Shown: positions 48,531 through 61,241, counted from the stretch's first letter. The stretch is DNA of 64,000 bases from Ceratothoa steindachneri (GCA_963969495.1 OZ018326.1:176179056-176243055); one strand, 5' to 3'. Numbers and translations are program-made. Notes: generated by a model from the letters alone, not told the origin.

Positions 48531-49439
48531 AGGATTGCAAGGCCAAATGCACAGTCTTGCACATATGTCTGCGTGGGCGAGCCTGAACGAATGTAAGTCC
48601 AAAGAAGATAGTTTGGATTTCCTCCTCTATTGGGTTCTCTTCCCCTTCCTCTCTCTGGCACACTTTTTAGCGATCGAAGACTGACCATATGGTTTATGAG
48701 TATTTATGGTTGGAGAGAGTGTTGTGAGCTTAGGAACAACTTGGACAGATGGACGAATATTGCCATTCTCCACCCCTTCGGTGATCGGCACAGAGGATAT
48801 GCTGGTTTATGGCCTTACTATGGGTAGAGGGTGTTTGGGCTCTGAAACCTTCCTTGACTCCTTCCTTATAATCATCCGCCAACTTCTCCCTTCCCCATTC
48901 CTTGAAAACCCGCTTGCAGGAGGGACAAACAGCCACTATTCATCACAAGTCTCAAGAAGAAACCTCTCCTTGAAACCCCTTTCTACTCAAACTCCTGCTT
49001 TCTGTGCTGAACCAATGCGAAGCTTGGAGGAACCGTTTTATCTCAAAACTCTCTTCAAACGCTGCGACTCGGCTGGATGGAAACCTTCTGAAATAGGAAG
49101 CACCGCAAACGACGAACGAGGCACCGTGAATGAGGATGAATAAATATCCCCTAAAATCTGTTTTCTTTTCATCCCCATTTTCATTCTGTCTGCACCATTG
49201 TTCACCAATAAAAGAGGAGACACTGAAGATGATCGCATAGATAGAAAGCTCATCAATTAAAATCAAGTTTGGTTTTACCAAACACATTTCATTCAAAAAA
49301 GAGATGAACGTAGGAGAACTTGTTTGCCATCGACAAGATGAAATAAAAAGAATAATAAAAAAATAGAAAGTTTTCCAAGAAAATTAATAAAGGCGAAATA
49401 TAATAGTTTATTATTTAGACTGGGTCTTAACAAAATCTG
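48191..49439. other. non-coding stretch with a (TA)n tract
   Basis: The longest open frame (plus strand, 48706-49143, 145 codons) and overlapping minus frames have no recognisable motif and no conserved signal, so no gene is called. The composition of 48540-49150 is more GC-rich than the surroundings, possibly an unrecognised element. Confidence 0.4.
48442..48526. repeat. (TA)n microsatellite, 85 bp
   Basis: This is an uninterrupted TA tract. Confidence 0.97.
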
Positions 49440-50740
49440 CATATATATAGAGATAGATATTCCTACATGCATATATCTTGTTTTTATGCATCTTTTCCCA
49501 ATCATCATGCTGGGTCGATGTTTCGTATGTGTCTCTGCCATATTTCTCAGTTCTGCGCCTCCTTGCAGTCACTTCTTCCATGATGTTGCCAGTGATTTTA
49601 CGCATCCACCTTTGCTTTAACCATACCCCCGTATTCTACATCTCTTCGTATCACAAGCTTACTATTGCACTCCTCTCTTGTGCTTTCTTTGATATTTCTC
49701 CAACTTGTGTTGTTCCTTTTATCTTTTCATTCCTGATCGTATCCCGAATTCTCACTCCACACATCCATCTCAGCATCCTCATCTCTGCTACATTCAGTTT
49801 CTTCTTCCGACACTACTAGTCTCGCATTGTCTCACCTCCATATATTCTTTTCATATATTAACTTCCATTCTAATTCGACGGTCACATAGCTCATCTAATA
49901 CCTACATACTTTTAGTTTTCCAGCCAACAGACTCTATGAGTAACTTTTGCATCTAAATTACTACCCCATGCTATTTAAGTTGCTTTACACCATTTCGTTC
50001 TTGTCATTGCATCCAAATTATCGTGTGTTGATTTTCGTTGAACCTAAGATACTCCACTTTTTTCCTGAAGAACTTAAGCATTTTATCTCTCAAAGACACT
50101 CCAATATATTAGTTATCTCTACACCTCCTTTCTACTTGTGCTTCATGAACGATATTATCCGTAAAAATATGCACCAGGAAGGCCGATCATTAATTCCTCG
50201 AGCCTATACGTCTATGGTAAAATTAACGAGATATATCTAGTCCTAAAGAGGATCTCTGATGTAAATCTACTCCAGCTGAAATCCAAACGGTTAAACCTAT
50301 TCTGCTTCTAACCTGAGTTCTGCTCATGCATACATATTTCGTATGGTTCTTACATACATTTCTAGCACTCTCTTCACTCTCAAGTGCCTCAACATTTACG
50401 TCCGTGGTAGTCGATAATACGCCTTTTCCTCTTCCATTTCTCGTGTATGTCTATGACTGCTACAATGCAAATATTGCACTAGTCATCCCTTTCCATGGAA
50501 TAGAGCAAATAACCTCCTTTCCTAAAGATGTTTCTCCTCTAAGCCTTCTCTCGGTTATTATCTCCCAGACCCTCATAGTAAGTGAAAATAACTTCATTTC
50601 CCAATAGTTACCAGTTATAATTCTCCGTTCCCCTTATAGAGAGGCAAAATTACACTATCCCTCCACTTCTCTAGCATTTCTTCCTAGTCATGGATCTTTT
50701 TCATTAGATCAAACAAGGATCTTTTCCTAGACACATGCAT
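49440..50740 (-). pseudogene. RTE/BovB-type LINE reverse transcriptase relic
   Basis: On the minus strand, with many shifts, the reverse transcriptase blocks appear in order. They are MLEKWRDSVILPLYKGNGE near 50665, then NYWEMKLFSLTMRVWEIITE and RRLRGETSLGKEV near 50610-50530. IFAL near 50480 and a degenerate VDLHQRSSLGL near 50270 follow. Near 50150 comes a catalytic region in which the ADD-type motif reads TDNIV. FFRKKVEYLRFN is near 50050. The C-terminal block reads EMRMLRWMCGVRIRDTIRNE near 49770, with a tail GNIMEEVTARRRRTEKYG to about 49520. The EMRMLRWMCG block is a hallmark of this LINE group. The endonuclease is absent, so the copy is 5' truncated. It is strongly decayed and dead. 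Confidence 0.75.
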
Positions 50741-53700
50741 ACTCATGGGTAATACAATTAGTTGATTATTAATATATGAATTTTAATTAATAATTTTCAT
50801 TTGTCACTGCCCTTAGTAATCCGTGTTTCATTTTTAATGAAATCAAACGGTGATTAATAAAGGGAGTGATAAGTGAGTGATTAATTATTATTCATATGTT
50901 AATAATGTTTAACTAATAATGCCCCTATGTATATGGAGCACAATTACACTGCTCTCTCCCTACATTGACAAAACTTCTTCCAAGCAAGGCACTAAAATCC
51001 TACTAGCTGATTTTAAATATATACAAATACTTCTATTTATTATCCCTTCTAGTTCTCGTATTCGCAATATAGGGCAAAGTAGGGCACAGGTTTTCTCTGT
51101 TGAACTTAAATAGTATAGTGAGCCAAATAAGACTTTCTCGGTTGAGAAATTATTTAGTAAATTTAAAATGATTACAACGTCAGCATGATTTGCATAACTG
51201 CGTTTAAACACGATGAACGTACCCATATCAGGAGGAAACAATCATGCAAACAATTCAGGTTAGGCAGGTGGATTTCAAATGGTACAAAGGTAAGGTAATG
51301 TCTGGACATGCAAATGTATCAAAGAAGAGAATCACGAGGTAATACGTGTAAGGGCTGTATCTATGTAGTGTCACTATTTGTTTTTTTCTGATATCTTTCT
51401 TGGAATACCTGGCATAACTGGGTTTTAAACATACTAACAAGGGATTTAGATATATATTCTACTTTACTGCATTCCCAACTTCAGGAGGAGTGCGCAGATT
51501 TACACAAATGCCATTCTAACGTGGTAAAAATTTTCGTTCTGCCAGAATTTCGAGGAGCAATTCAGTTGAAATACGGACAGAGGCAGATGAGGAGGATGGT
51601 GATATTAAAGAAAAATATATTGTAGAGAGGAGTACTAAATTAAGTAGATTTATTTGCACGGGCCGAAAGTAGGTTATTCAGCGATAATTTTGGAGGAGAC
51701 TGGGAATCTGGCCCCTGGATGTTGCGAACAGTTAGAAGAAAAAGGAAAAAAGGCAAAGGTAATCAGGTTTATATACAAGAAATAAAAGGGTGACGAGACT
51801 TAAGGTGGAAAGTTTGTGTAGTTCAACCCAGGAAAAATTTATGATAATCTAAATCAGAGAAGGAGACTGTGAAATCCACCAAATGAAAGTAGTTGATAAG
51901 GCCAAACAACCAAAACTATAATGGAATGTTGTATATAAAATCATGCATAAATTTAGGGAAGAGGATAGATACATATAATAAATATTAACTTGGGAGATAT
52001 GTTTTCGCTAAATGAAATAAATCAAACCGTACGAATGTAGAACTTTAATTAAGAAATACAAAAGATGATGAGAGTTGTCAAAGGGAAATTGAAAACTTAA
52101 GAAATAGGTCTGAAATTTGGTATCTAGTCATGAACCGAGCAATAAGTAATGCCATAGAGAATGGGTGGAAACGATTATGGAAAATGTAACCATTTGTATA
52201 AATTTCGTATTATAACATGACTAGACAAATATTTTTAAAAAATAAATAAAAAGTAGTTATTAAAAGTTAAACCGAATCTCTAACCTCAACCTAAGATTCT
52301 TTGGTTCAACACTCTCTTACTTGGCTCTTCTCTTTTAAACTAAAATTTCCTGGTGCAACTTGCGACGGGCTCTCCACCTTTGCCTAACTCCTTTTAGTAA
52401 TGTTTTCCCGTGTGTCCTTCTTTAACTTAAAAACCTTTCCGGAGCATCCGTAGCACGGATATCATTGATTGCATTCTGTCTACTCGGACCAGGATGTGTA
52501 ACTCCCACATGGCACAGAATATTATGTTTTTTCACATTACAACGATCTATGTTTTCTGCTGGGTCATTATTTACCCATTCTAAATTCTAAATTTAGAAGC
52601 AAATGAGTCAAAAACCTCATGTTGTTGACAGCAGTGGAATAATACGGGTACAGCACAACACATTTCCAAATAAAATTATTTCCCCAAATGACAAATTGTT
52701 GGCCGATTACTACGACTAACTGAAATCAAGGGGGCGTAACTCTGTAAACTGGTTCGTGAGGCGTTGCAAATCCTCCACGAATTACACCTTAACTAAAGCC
52801 GTACTCTATCCGGTGTCTAGCAAAGCTGATCATTTTACATTGCTCACATTTCCACCTATAACTAAATTACTTTGTAAATCTTTGTCCTAAATCTACCTTT
52901 TGGATGGGCAAGGCCTCAAATCGAAATACGAAGTTAACGATATTCTTTAATCCTAAATGTTTGTCCGAAAAATGATCCGGGAAAACTAAACTGACGGCAC
53001 TTCCTCATACGACTGAGGTGAAGATATGTAGTTAGTCTACAAATAGGGAGGTTATTAATACAACATCCACTTGCCATTTATCTTCTTAACAGGAGCTTGT
53101 ACTTATCCAATGATTTTCTCTGTTATCATTTATTGAGGGCCACTTGGAGTGGTAGATTTACCATTTGGTACCTAAGTGTATATTGCCTTGATATACGTAG
53201 AGGAGGTACATCATATATCCCTGCTCACAGCAGTTCACAAAGTATGACAGGTATGTACATGCACGCCAAAATTGGGCAAGGCTATCACAGTTTTGACAAC
53301 CTGGAACATACGTTGATTCACTTTTGGGACAAAATGATTCATAGGTAGCAGTTTAAGGGGTTCAATTGTGTCGCAAAGGGGTCCATTGGGACTGAGGTTT
53401 TTGTGAGGGTAAGATTTTTTGCGGAGTGTCGCTGTACCACCATAATAATAAACCATGCTATTATTTGCTTTATTCTCTCAAACCTTTTAACGATATTAAA
53501 ATTCGGAGCACATTTTCTTTAATTTATTCATCATTACGCTAAACCAGACGTCTAGCGCAACATTTAGCTGCAAAGTTCTTTGTGCTCGCTGGTATAAATC
53601 AGCATAGAGGCCAGAATTTATCAACCCATAAATTATATGCCAAGTAGTGTACTGGAGGTTCAGCTTATCGTCAGTTACTGGAAGGGACGTGAACATTAAT

Positions 53701-54600
53701 TGGGACATACAAGACAAAGGAAATCATGAAAATGATTGTTTTCCTCTATCTTTCATTTTGTGTAAAACCCTTTATTGATAGACACCAAAGGCTGGGACAA
53801 TCTTACATCCTTGTATAAATCCTCCAGTTCCTTTTTTAATTCACCCAAGTGGTAGCAGCTAATAAAACATACTGTGTATTAATCTAAAATTGTGCATTTC
53901 TTTCCTATTGGTTGAAAAGATGTTTTGCTTCTCAGATCTTTTCATCTCGGGCCACAAGATTCTCCCTTACCAAAATATTGTTACAAATTAACTAACAAGT
54001 TCCCGATAATCGGCTTTCAGGGCTTACCTTCACACGTGCCTTTAAAGGCGACAACAGACAGTCTCACATTTATTAACCTACTTATATTAAGGGAGCTAGG
54101 AGAATGATTTTGGTTGGTGTGAGCAAGATAGATTGGATTGAAAATCTTTGTTTGTAGTGTGAGCTTTCCTGAAAAGGTCTGTTAGTAAGAGGGAATTCGA
54201 CTCCTATATCAAGCGGGAAAATAAAACCGCCATTAAGATAATCAAATCATTCGTTTTCCGATTCAAAAAGGGCTTCCACTGAAAATTGATTCGTTAATTT
54301 CACTCCAATAAATAATGACTAACAATGCAATCTTTTACAAGCACAAAAATATTAGATGTGCACTATTCAAATAAACCTGAGTTAAAAGTTCCGCATAAAT
54401 ATCATAACACATTTCTACCCAAATTCTGAGGATGGCCCACCAAATTTAATTATTTTAATTTATTAGTCATCAGCCTGTTACATTAAATGTGAAAATAAAC
54501 TATAAGCAAGCGTAATTCACTCTTGTTTTAAAAAAGTGAACAGTTTATCCTTACAAAAAGCAAGTACGTTTTTACATAAGTTGATGGGTGTCGACAGGAC
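50741..54600. other. AT-rich stretch with no recognised gene
   Basis: The part nearest 50741 might include decayed 5' sequence of the RTE element. Open frames at 50919-51241, 53097-53456 and 53496-53717 show no motif. No repeat partner was noticed. The region ends at the left LTR of the gypsy element. Confidence 0.4.
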
Positions 54601-55359
54601 TATAGATATAGGGCCATCGTAGTATGAACCTAGCTAAATACCTCACAACAAACCTATATCTATAAGTGTTTGAGGAGAATTATTGAATCGTAAAAAAGGC
54701 TCGAGCGGCTAAGCTTATGGCAAAGTTAGGCTTAATGGTTGGACAAGAAATCGTGAAGGAATGGATAAAATACAACGAGGATAGAACAAAATATGTATTA
54801 TTATGGCTTAACAAAAATAAAACAAATTAGAAATTATATTAGTTGAATTTGATTTTAATTATATAAAATGAACATTAGTTTAATACTGAATTTTTGTCGT
54901 GATTAAACTTGGTGTAAGGTAGATAGGCAATGGTAAGTAGGTCAAAAGTAACGGAAAATAGGTAAAAAGGTAATGGTAAATAGGTAACTAAGGGAATGGT
55001 ATCGAGATAACTAATTAAAATGTAATTTTAACTAATTAAATGTAATTATGACTAATTAAAATGTATTTGTAACTAATTGAAATGTATTTAAAATAAAGTT
55101 GGTTAAAAGGGAAAACGTATGAGAGTCTGGAATGGAAATATAATGAATTAGACAGTGTTTTTATTTGTAAAATTTAAGGATGAAATGGAGAAAAAATTCA
55201 ACTGACCTTTATTTAGAGCTAGTGAGAGAACAAGGGAAAATTTTGTCTTCCATGCGGAGTATTTAGAAGTGTTAGTGGTCCGTGTAAATGTTGCTAATTG
55301 TTTATGAAGACTTTTTTATAAATATATAATATTTAAGAAAAATTATATATAATTTTAGT
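54601..55359 (-). repeat. gypsy 3' LTR (left)
   Basis: About 759 bp, matching the right LTR. The end near 54601 contains a short inverted repeat, TATAGATATAGG at 54601-54612 against CCTATATCTATA at 54653-54664. The LTR carries many repeats of a GGTAATGGTAAATAGGTAA type near 54925-55000. TG/CA ends are not obvious, so the exact borders are uncertain by a few bases. Confidence 0.85.
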
Positions 55360-55399
55360 GCCAATCATTTGCTGCAAAATACTGTCTTGCGCAACGCGG

Positions 55400-56640
55400 G
55401 TGAGGCCTAGGACATCCGTTGTGTTCCCCTCAAACAGCCGTCTGAAGGGGCTGGCCGTTGTGAGAGTGGCTCTCCGCTGCTGATGAGGGCTCCTTCAACT
55501 AAAGGGGAGGCGGCAGCAATCTGAAAGGAGGAATTAGGTGTTGAAGAGTGGTTTGTAGGATGTTTTTGAAGATAAGTATTAGAAACCATTTGATCACTAA
55601 CAGTTTAGTGTGAAGAGAAAGCAGTGGCTGTTCAAGGTGGACGACCTCTATAAAGGCGGCTTTCCGGCGATTGATGCAGACAGATTCCGACTTGGTGACA
55701 AACTGTAGTACAAAGAATTTCGGCTTCCAGCAGATGATGAGAAAATGTCCGTCATAGACTGGTTGCAAGGAAGAACGAGTTCATTTGCGACGGACAAAAA
55801 CGTGAGAACGGGGTGCCATCTCCTTCGGCACGAAAGGTTTCTGATTAGCAAGTACTCTTGAGGTGGTCGGCTTAACTTCAGACATCGCCCCTATTAAATT
55901 ACGTACGTATGAAGCATGATGAACATAAGGTGATAGAGGACGACCACAAGAAGAAAAAAATGACCAGAAAGACGAATTTGACTACCATAGACAAGTGTCG
56001 CTGCAGCGCAAGACGAATCCTCTTTCAAGGATCACAAATACCTAGGAAAATCAAGGGTAGCTTGTGCACCCAAGTGCTGTTGGGATCAATGGAGCGTAAG
56101 CTTGCCTTGAGAGTCCTGTTCAACCGTTCGACCTTTGCGTTGCTTTGAGGATGATAGCTAGTGGTACAAAGACGAAAAGAGCCAAGCACTGACATTAGTG
56201 CATCCCATTGGTGGGATTCAAATAGGTTACCATGAGCAGTCATGAACGTTGAGGGAACACCAAACCGAGCAACCCATGCCGAGACTAAAGCTCTAGTTAC
56301 AGTGGAAGCTCTGATGTCCAAGTAAAACGGTCGATCATGGTGAGAAGATATGTGCAACTACGAAAAAAGGGGAGAGGGCGTACCAGATCGATGTGAACGG
56401 CGTCAAAACGTGCCAAGGAAAGAGGAAAAGAAGCCAAGAGGGGTCTTTGTGTGGCGTTGAGCCTTTGCGCGGGTCCATTTGGCCACGACAGTGTTCATAC
56501 CTGGCCCCTATAACGTTGTTAAATGAGCTTGTGTGTTGCTCGAATGCCAGGATGGGGGAGAGCGTGAGTTTGGTAAAAAATGTGCTAATGATAAACGAGA
56601 AGAATGAGTGGACGAGGACAGTCAGGCAATCAAGAGTCAA
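55400..56640 (-). pseudogene. gypsy integrase
   Basis: The catalytic core is near 56350-56030. MIDRFT (first catalytic Asp, in one frame) is followed after a shift by STVTRALVSAWVARFGVPST. Next comes TAHGNLFESHQWDALMSVLG, where the expected second Asp is Ala, and TSYHPQSNAKVERLNRTLKA with the catalytic Glu. The C-terminal part at 55499-55768 reads LQPVYDGHFLIICWKPKFFV and KAAFIEV, the usual SH3-like end. A Pro/Ser-rich tail reaches to about 55400, next to the 3' LTR. The zinc-binding N-terminus was not recognised. The broken triad and shifts make it inactive. Confidence 0.82.
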
Positions 56641-56939
56641 CCAGGATGCGCCTGGAAGGACTCTTCGGCAAGTCGATTTCGTGAACGACGAGTTGAGTGA
56701 CGCAGTGTTTACGTGTCCTCATCTTATTCATGGACGAGCGCTATTGTCGCCTGATCGATGTGCGCAGCGTGGGAGAGTTACTTGCCATAAATCGATGAAC
56801 TGCGAGATAGAGCGTCCGGAACGACGTTTTATGAACCAGGCACGTAGCGAATATGGTTTGTCATCTGCAGGAAGAAGTCAAGATGACGAGAATCAACGAT
56901 AGAATGCACAGCAGAGCGGCTACTAGCGGAAAGCGCACC

Positions 56940-58035
56940 AACCAACGGCTTATGGTCAGTAATACAGAAAATTTACGCCCTTCCTAGTATTAGCGGAAGT
57001 GGTGGAGGGCGAGATAAACACTGACGAGTTCGAAGGAAAACGTACTGTATCTCTGTTAAGAAGGAATAAGTGCTTTGGAGGAGAAAGCGTGCGGTTACCA
57101 AGAGTCACCAACGTTTTGCTGCAACGTGCCACCAACATGGATAGCAGACGCGTCGGAAGCAACGCTTAAGTAAGCTTCTGAGCAAGGATGGGCCAGGGAA
57201 ACAGCGGAAGCCATAGCCTCTTTCGTGCGAGAGAGAGCCTCGCACGATTCAAAAAACCAGGATGGAGGAAGGTTATTCTTGGATTTTGCAAACAGATCGT
57301 AGAGAGGTTTCTGATGTTTAAAATGTTTGGCATGAATCTGTCGTTGAGGTTTACCACATCACAAAATCTAGGAAGTTGCTTGAGTGTAGAAGGTTAGGGA
57401 AAATCCCGAATAATTGCAACTTTATCCTTGAGAGGACGAATTCCGTCACAAGAAATGTAAGGGCCCAAAAAAGAGAGTTGCATGACACTAAAAAGACACT
57501 TAGAAGTGTTGAGTACGATACCATATTCGTCTAAATGAGCAAAAAACTGACGAAGGTGAAAGAGATTTTCCTTTAAAGACAAAGATTATATCAGGAGGTC
57601 GTAAAGGTAGAAAATCATGAAGGGGAGACTTCTCAGAACCTGATCAATAAAACGTTGGAAGGTCTGTCCACCGTTATGAAGACCGTAAGGCCTTCTCTTT
57701 ATTACGAAGGAACCAAATGGCGTGGTAATAGCCGTCTTTGGGACGTAATCTGGCTGACTAGGGATTTGGTTGAAAGCACGAAGCAAATCCAGTCGAGAAA
57801 AGATTGAACCACCGAAAAGAACAGAATTAAAATCAGACAGGTAAGGAAGAGAATATCTATCTGGAATGGTACAAGCATTGAGTCGCTTGTAATCACCCAC
57901 AGCCCTGAACTCACCTGGCGTAGACATTGGCACTACGTGAAGCGGCGAATCCCAGGGAGAGGTAGATGGAAAATCTATTCCGGCCTCCACCATAAACTTG
58001 AACTCCTGTTTCATTAGAGCAAGTTTATCTGGAGC
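56940..58035 (-). pseudogene. gypsy reverse transcriptase and RNase H, catalytic motif damaged
   Basis: The open stretch at 57586-58014 reads EAGIDFPSTSPWDSPLHVVP, then FRAVGDYKRLNACTIPDRYS, FSRLDLLRAFNQIPSQPDYV, TAITTPFGSFVIKRRPYGLH and GGQTFQRFIDQVLRSLPF, the classic Ty3/gypsy reverse transcriptase blocks. The catalytic YxDD box reads FYLYDLLI, so the first catalytic Asp is Tyr. A stop follows, and the next block begins at about 57582 (HLRQFFAHLDEYGIVLNTSK, CLFSVMQLSFLGPYISCDGI). The RNase H region, 57390-56950, is recognisable only in patches (RFMPNI near 57335, RKGVNFLYY near 56965). The enzyme cannot be active. Confidence 0.88.
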
Positions 58036-58079
58036 TAGTCGACGGGGGTGTTAGAATACAGGCCCTCCTGTCGTCACTA

Positions 58080-58610
58080 TCCTATGAACCACATCGTGCT
58101 TGATAGGGATGTCCTTTGAAGGTGGCAAACTAAGACCAGGAAATTCCCGCAGGAGTTGTTGGAAGTGTGAGGCAGTTGTAGTGAGACTGTCAGACAGCAG
58201 AGAACTCTGAGAAAAAAAAACGAACCAGAAACGGTCAGAGTAGTGGTTCTGTCGATAAGCTTGCGATTGCGAGAATCGAAGTAAGGGTCATGAGCCAAAA
58301 GGAAATCTTGGCCCAAAATTGGAATATCGACCTCAGCGACGATGAAGCTCCATGGAAAAACACGTAACCCAAGAGAGAGTTCGAGTTTACCCCTTCCATA
58401 TGTACTTATATCCGAAGAGTCAGCGGCTTTATAGACAAGGTCAGACAAGCAAGCTTTGTCGTCCGGGAGGTTGGAATGACACTTAATTGAGCACCAGTGT
58501 CAACCAAAAATGAAAAACCAGAAAGTGGGTCATGAATACTAAAATGAGGATCGAGTTGAGGAAAAACTGAGCTTGCAGAGGTGATAGACCTATGAATCAC
58601 ATCCGTTTTA
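58080..58610 (-). pseudogene. gypsy aspartic protease
   Basis: The frame near 58560-58450 reads HDPLSGFSFLVDTGAQLSVI followed by PTS. The DTGA motif is the catalytic site of the retropepsin that processes the polyprotein. A second block (VAEVDIPILGQDFLLAHDPY near 58340-58280) is the conserved ILGxDFL region near the protease C-terminus. A frameshift separates the two. Confidence 0.82.
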
Positions 58611-58699
58611 GTTTAAAGGATTATGCTGTAAGAGAACCCTTAGAGTTTTGCTGATTTTGCGCGTTTGAGGTTACTGAAATTAAGGTATGTGAAGAATTT

Positions 58700-59929
58700 G
58701 GAGTTAAAAAACGCACATGATGTTCGTACGTGCATGGGTGTAAGCATTTTTCTGCATTTTCCTTAAACCTGCTATGCTACCAGCACCAATTTGAAAGTTG
58801 AGGAAAAAAAACTTAAGCAGCATGGTTTGTTGGGTAGTGAAAATTTGGGAATTACGGATTAGGTGAAGAACGAGGATTAAAAATGTGGTAGAAGCTACAA
58901 GGCTCTACACAACGTACGGCGTTGTTACCATATATAGAATGATACCAGCAGAGATTCTAAGAATTATTGTCAGGATAGGCGGAATAGGGTCGAGAATGAA
59001 AATGATTCTGCCATGCTTCACCTCTTGGGCTGGAGTTCCCTCGTTGGTTTCTTTTTCGGGATGAAGATTGGCGTCGGACTCCCCCCCTTACCTTGCTCAC
59101 AATTGTGCTCTCGCTGCAGCCCTTGTCGCACCTTCAGGGCACGAAGAGCGCTCTCTATCCTCTCCAACACAGCAATAATATCCTGTGCCGGGGGGGGGGG
59201 ATGACTTACGTGCGAGTTTTGGTCGGTTGTCTGAAGACTTCCTCGGTAAACGAACCTATAAAATAGACACATTTGAACATGGTTCTTGAGAGATAGAAAT
59301 AGTTCCCCAGCTTACGAATGGATTATTGAACAACTCATCGGCTGCCTTTGCCATTTGCTCCACATTAGTGGGTGATGTCATTAGGATGAGTGGCCTAATA
59401 TTTTCAGGAATTCCACGCAGGAATATTTCTGTGAGTAAAGAGTCGAAAAATTATAACTTAGATCCCTTAGTTCTAATTAAGTCTTTTGATGCTCCAGAAA
59501 TCGCATGGGACGCCGGTCACCCATCTCCTGAGTATTTAACAGCATTCTTAGATCTTCGAATTGTGATCTCCCCAAATCTTCCCTAAAAGGCTCTTTTAAT
59601 TTGTCTCAAGCCCCAATTCTACCACTTTCTAGCAAGATGTTTTTAAAAAGCGAAAAGATACTTAATGGTAAATTTTGAGTGATGCCGAAAATCCGGTTTT
59701 GTTCAGAGATGGCATGAGGCATCATAATAATCTCTGCCATTTCTAACCAGTTAATGGGGTTGCCCGAATCATATCTTGGGAGGAAAATCGAGGAAGGAAG
59801 GAATCGAGATCGATCTTCTTGCAGGGAGGACGAATTATGAAGGATGCTTGCCAAAGTAACATTACAGATATTCGTATTGGTAGAAGCAGTAAGGCCAGAC
59901 TGTGATGTCCTAATGGTGTGAGTTGTCAA
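58700..59929 (-). pseudogene. gypsy gag
   Basis: The N-terminal part (59606-59929, 107 codons) has LPSSIFLPRYDSGNPINWLE and MMPHAISEQNRIF, the start of a Ty3/gypsy capsid. In shifted frames follow LLNTQEMGDRRPMRFLEH near 59520 and a hinge near 59400. The open stretch at 59018-59272 has ERIESALRALKVRQGLQREH and a basic end (KKKPTREL). A cysteine motif, CWYHSIYGNNAVRC, appears near 58930, a form seen in arthropod gypsy gags in place of a standard zinc knuckle. The gag is interrupted by several shifts and stops. Confidence 0.75.
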
Positions 59930-60308
59930 CGCAGCTGTTGATGTAAGTATCGTGATTCTTAACTAGTATAAGGCGTATGTATCGTGTTGGTGTGTGTGTA
60001 AAACTCAGTCATGCGAATAAGCGTAAAATAAAAATTATCGGAAAAAAAATATTATTCACTCGTTATATTTATATAGATAAATTTTTTTTTATTTTAATAA
60101 GGATATTATTAATTCAATTAATGATGTAATTGAAACTTGTGATTAGAAACTAACACGTGTTGAGAGTCAATGCTCGATAATTGAACGCGGGAGTAAGTGA
60201 CTTGAAAAATATGAAACCATGTGACTGGGTTGAAATTTTCTATTTGATTTTATAATTAAGAATGGATGAACGTACGGGAGATAATTAAACAAATTCTAGG
60301 CACCAATT

Positions 60309-61059
60309 TATAGATATATGGCCATCGTGGTATGACCCTAGATAGATACTTCACAACAAACCTATATCTATAAATTTATGAGGAGAGTTATTGAATCGTA
60401 AAAAAGGCTCGAGCCGGTAAGCTTATGGCGAAGTTACGCTTAATGGTTGGACACGAAATCGTTAAGGAATGGATGAAATACAGCAAGGATAGAACAAAAT
60501 ATATATTATTATAGCTTAACATGAATGGAACATATTTGAAATTATATTGGTTGAATTTGAATTTAATTATACAAAAGGAACATGAGTTTAATACTGAATT
60601 TTCGTCGTGACTAAATTTGGGGTAAGGTAGATAGGTAATGGTAAGTAGGTAATAAGGTAATCGTAAATAGGTAACAAGATAATAGTAAAAGTTACCAAAC
60701 CTAATTATAAATAAGGATCCAGGTAATGGTAGCAGGGTAACTAATTGAAATGTAATTGTAACTAATTGAAAAATATTTGAAATGTAATTAAAAATCACAA
60801 TGGTTAAAAGGGGAAATCTATGATAGTGTGGAAATGAAATATAATGAATTAGACAGTGTTTTGTTTGTGAAATTTAAGGATCAAATGGAGAAAGAATTTT
60901 CAACTGACCTTGATTTGGAGCTAGGGAGAGAACACGTGAAAATTTTGTCTTCCATCCCGAATATTTGGAAGCGTTAGACGTGCGTGAAAATGTTGCTAAT
61001 TGTTTTTGAAGACTTTTTAACAATATATAATATTTAAGCAAAATTATATAAAATTTTAG

Positions 61060-61060
<1 letters not shown>
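60309..61060 (-). repeat. gypsy 5' LTR (right)
   Basis: About 752 bp, matching the left LTR. The same short inverted repeat lies at 60309-60320 and 60361-60372. The outer end (61060) coincides exactly with the start of a (TA)n tract, beyond which the last ~60 bp of the LTR recur inverted. Confidence 0.85.
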
Positions 61061-61115
<55 letters not shown>

Positions 61116-61170
61116 CTTAAATTTTATATCATTTTGCTTAAATATTATATATTGTTAAAAAGTCTCCAAA

Positions 61171-61175
<5 letters not shown>
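61001..61175. repeat. inverted copy of the LTR end across a (TA)n tract
   Basis: The last ~60 bp of the right LTR (61001-61060; landmarks TGTTTTTGAAGACTTTTTAA, TATATAATATTTAAGCAAAA) recur as their reverse complement at 61114-61175. Only about four mismatches are visible. A pure TA tract (61060-61114) lies between and another (61176-61237) follows. The whole could fold into a hairpin of more than 80 bp. Confidence 0.85.

Positions 61176-61237
<62 letters not shown>
61176..61237. repeat. (TA)n microsatellite
   Basis: The tract is 62 bp of TA directly after the inverted LTR piece. Confidence 0.96.

Positions 61238-61241
<4 letters not shown>

Larger units (their letters stand above)
54601..61060 (-). 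mobile_element. Ty3/gypsy LTR retrotransposon
   Basis: The element has two LTRs in the same orientation (54601-55359 and 60309-61060, about 85-90% identical by eye). They enclose gag, protease, reverse transcriptase, RNase H and integrase on the minus strand, so the right LTR is the 5' one. The pol order (integrase last) is that of Ty3/gypsy. Just inside the 5' LTR the minus strand reads TTGGTGCCTAG, a plausible primer-binding site starting TGG; I did not identify the tRNA. No envelope gene is seen between integrase and the 3' LTR. LTR divergence, stops and lost catalytic residues show an old, dead copy. Confidence 0.92.

Noticed and set aside
48706..49143. 145-codon open frame on the plus strand
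   Set aside because: No recognisable motif, similar-length frames on the opposite strand, and no supporting context.
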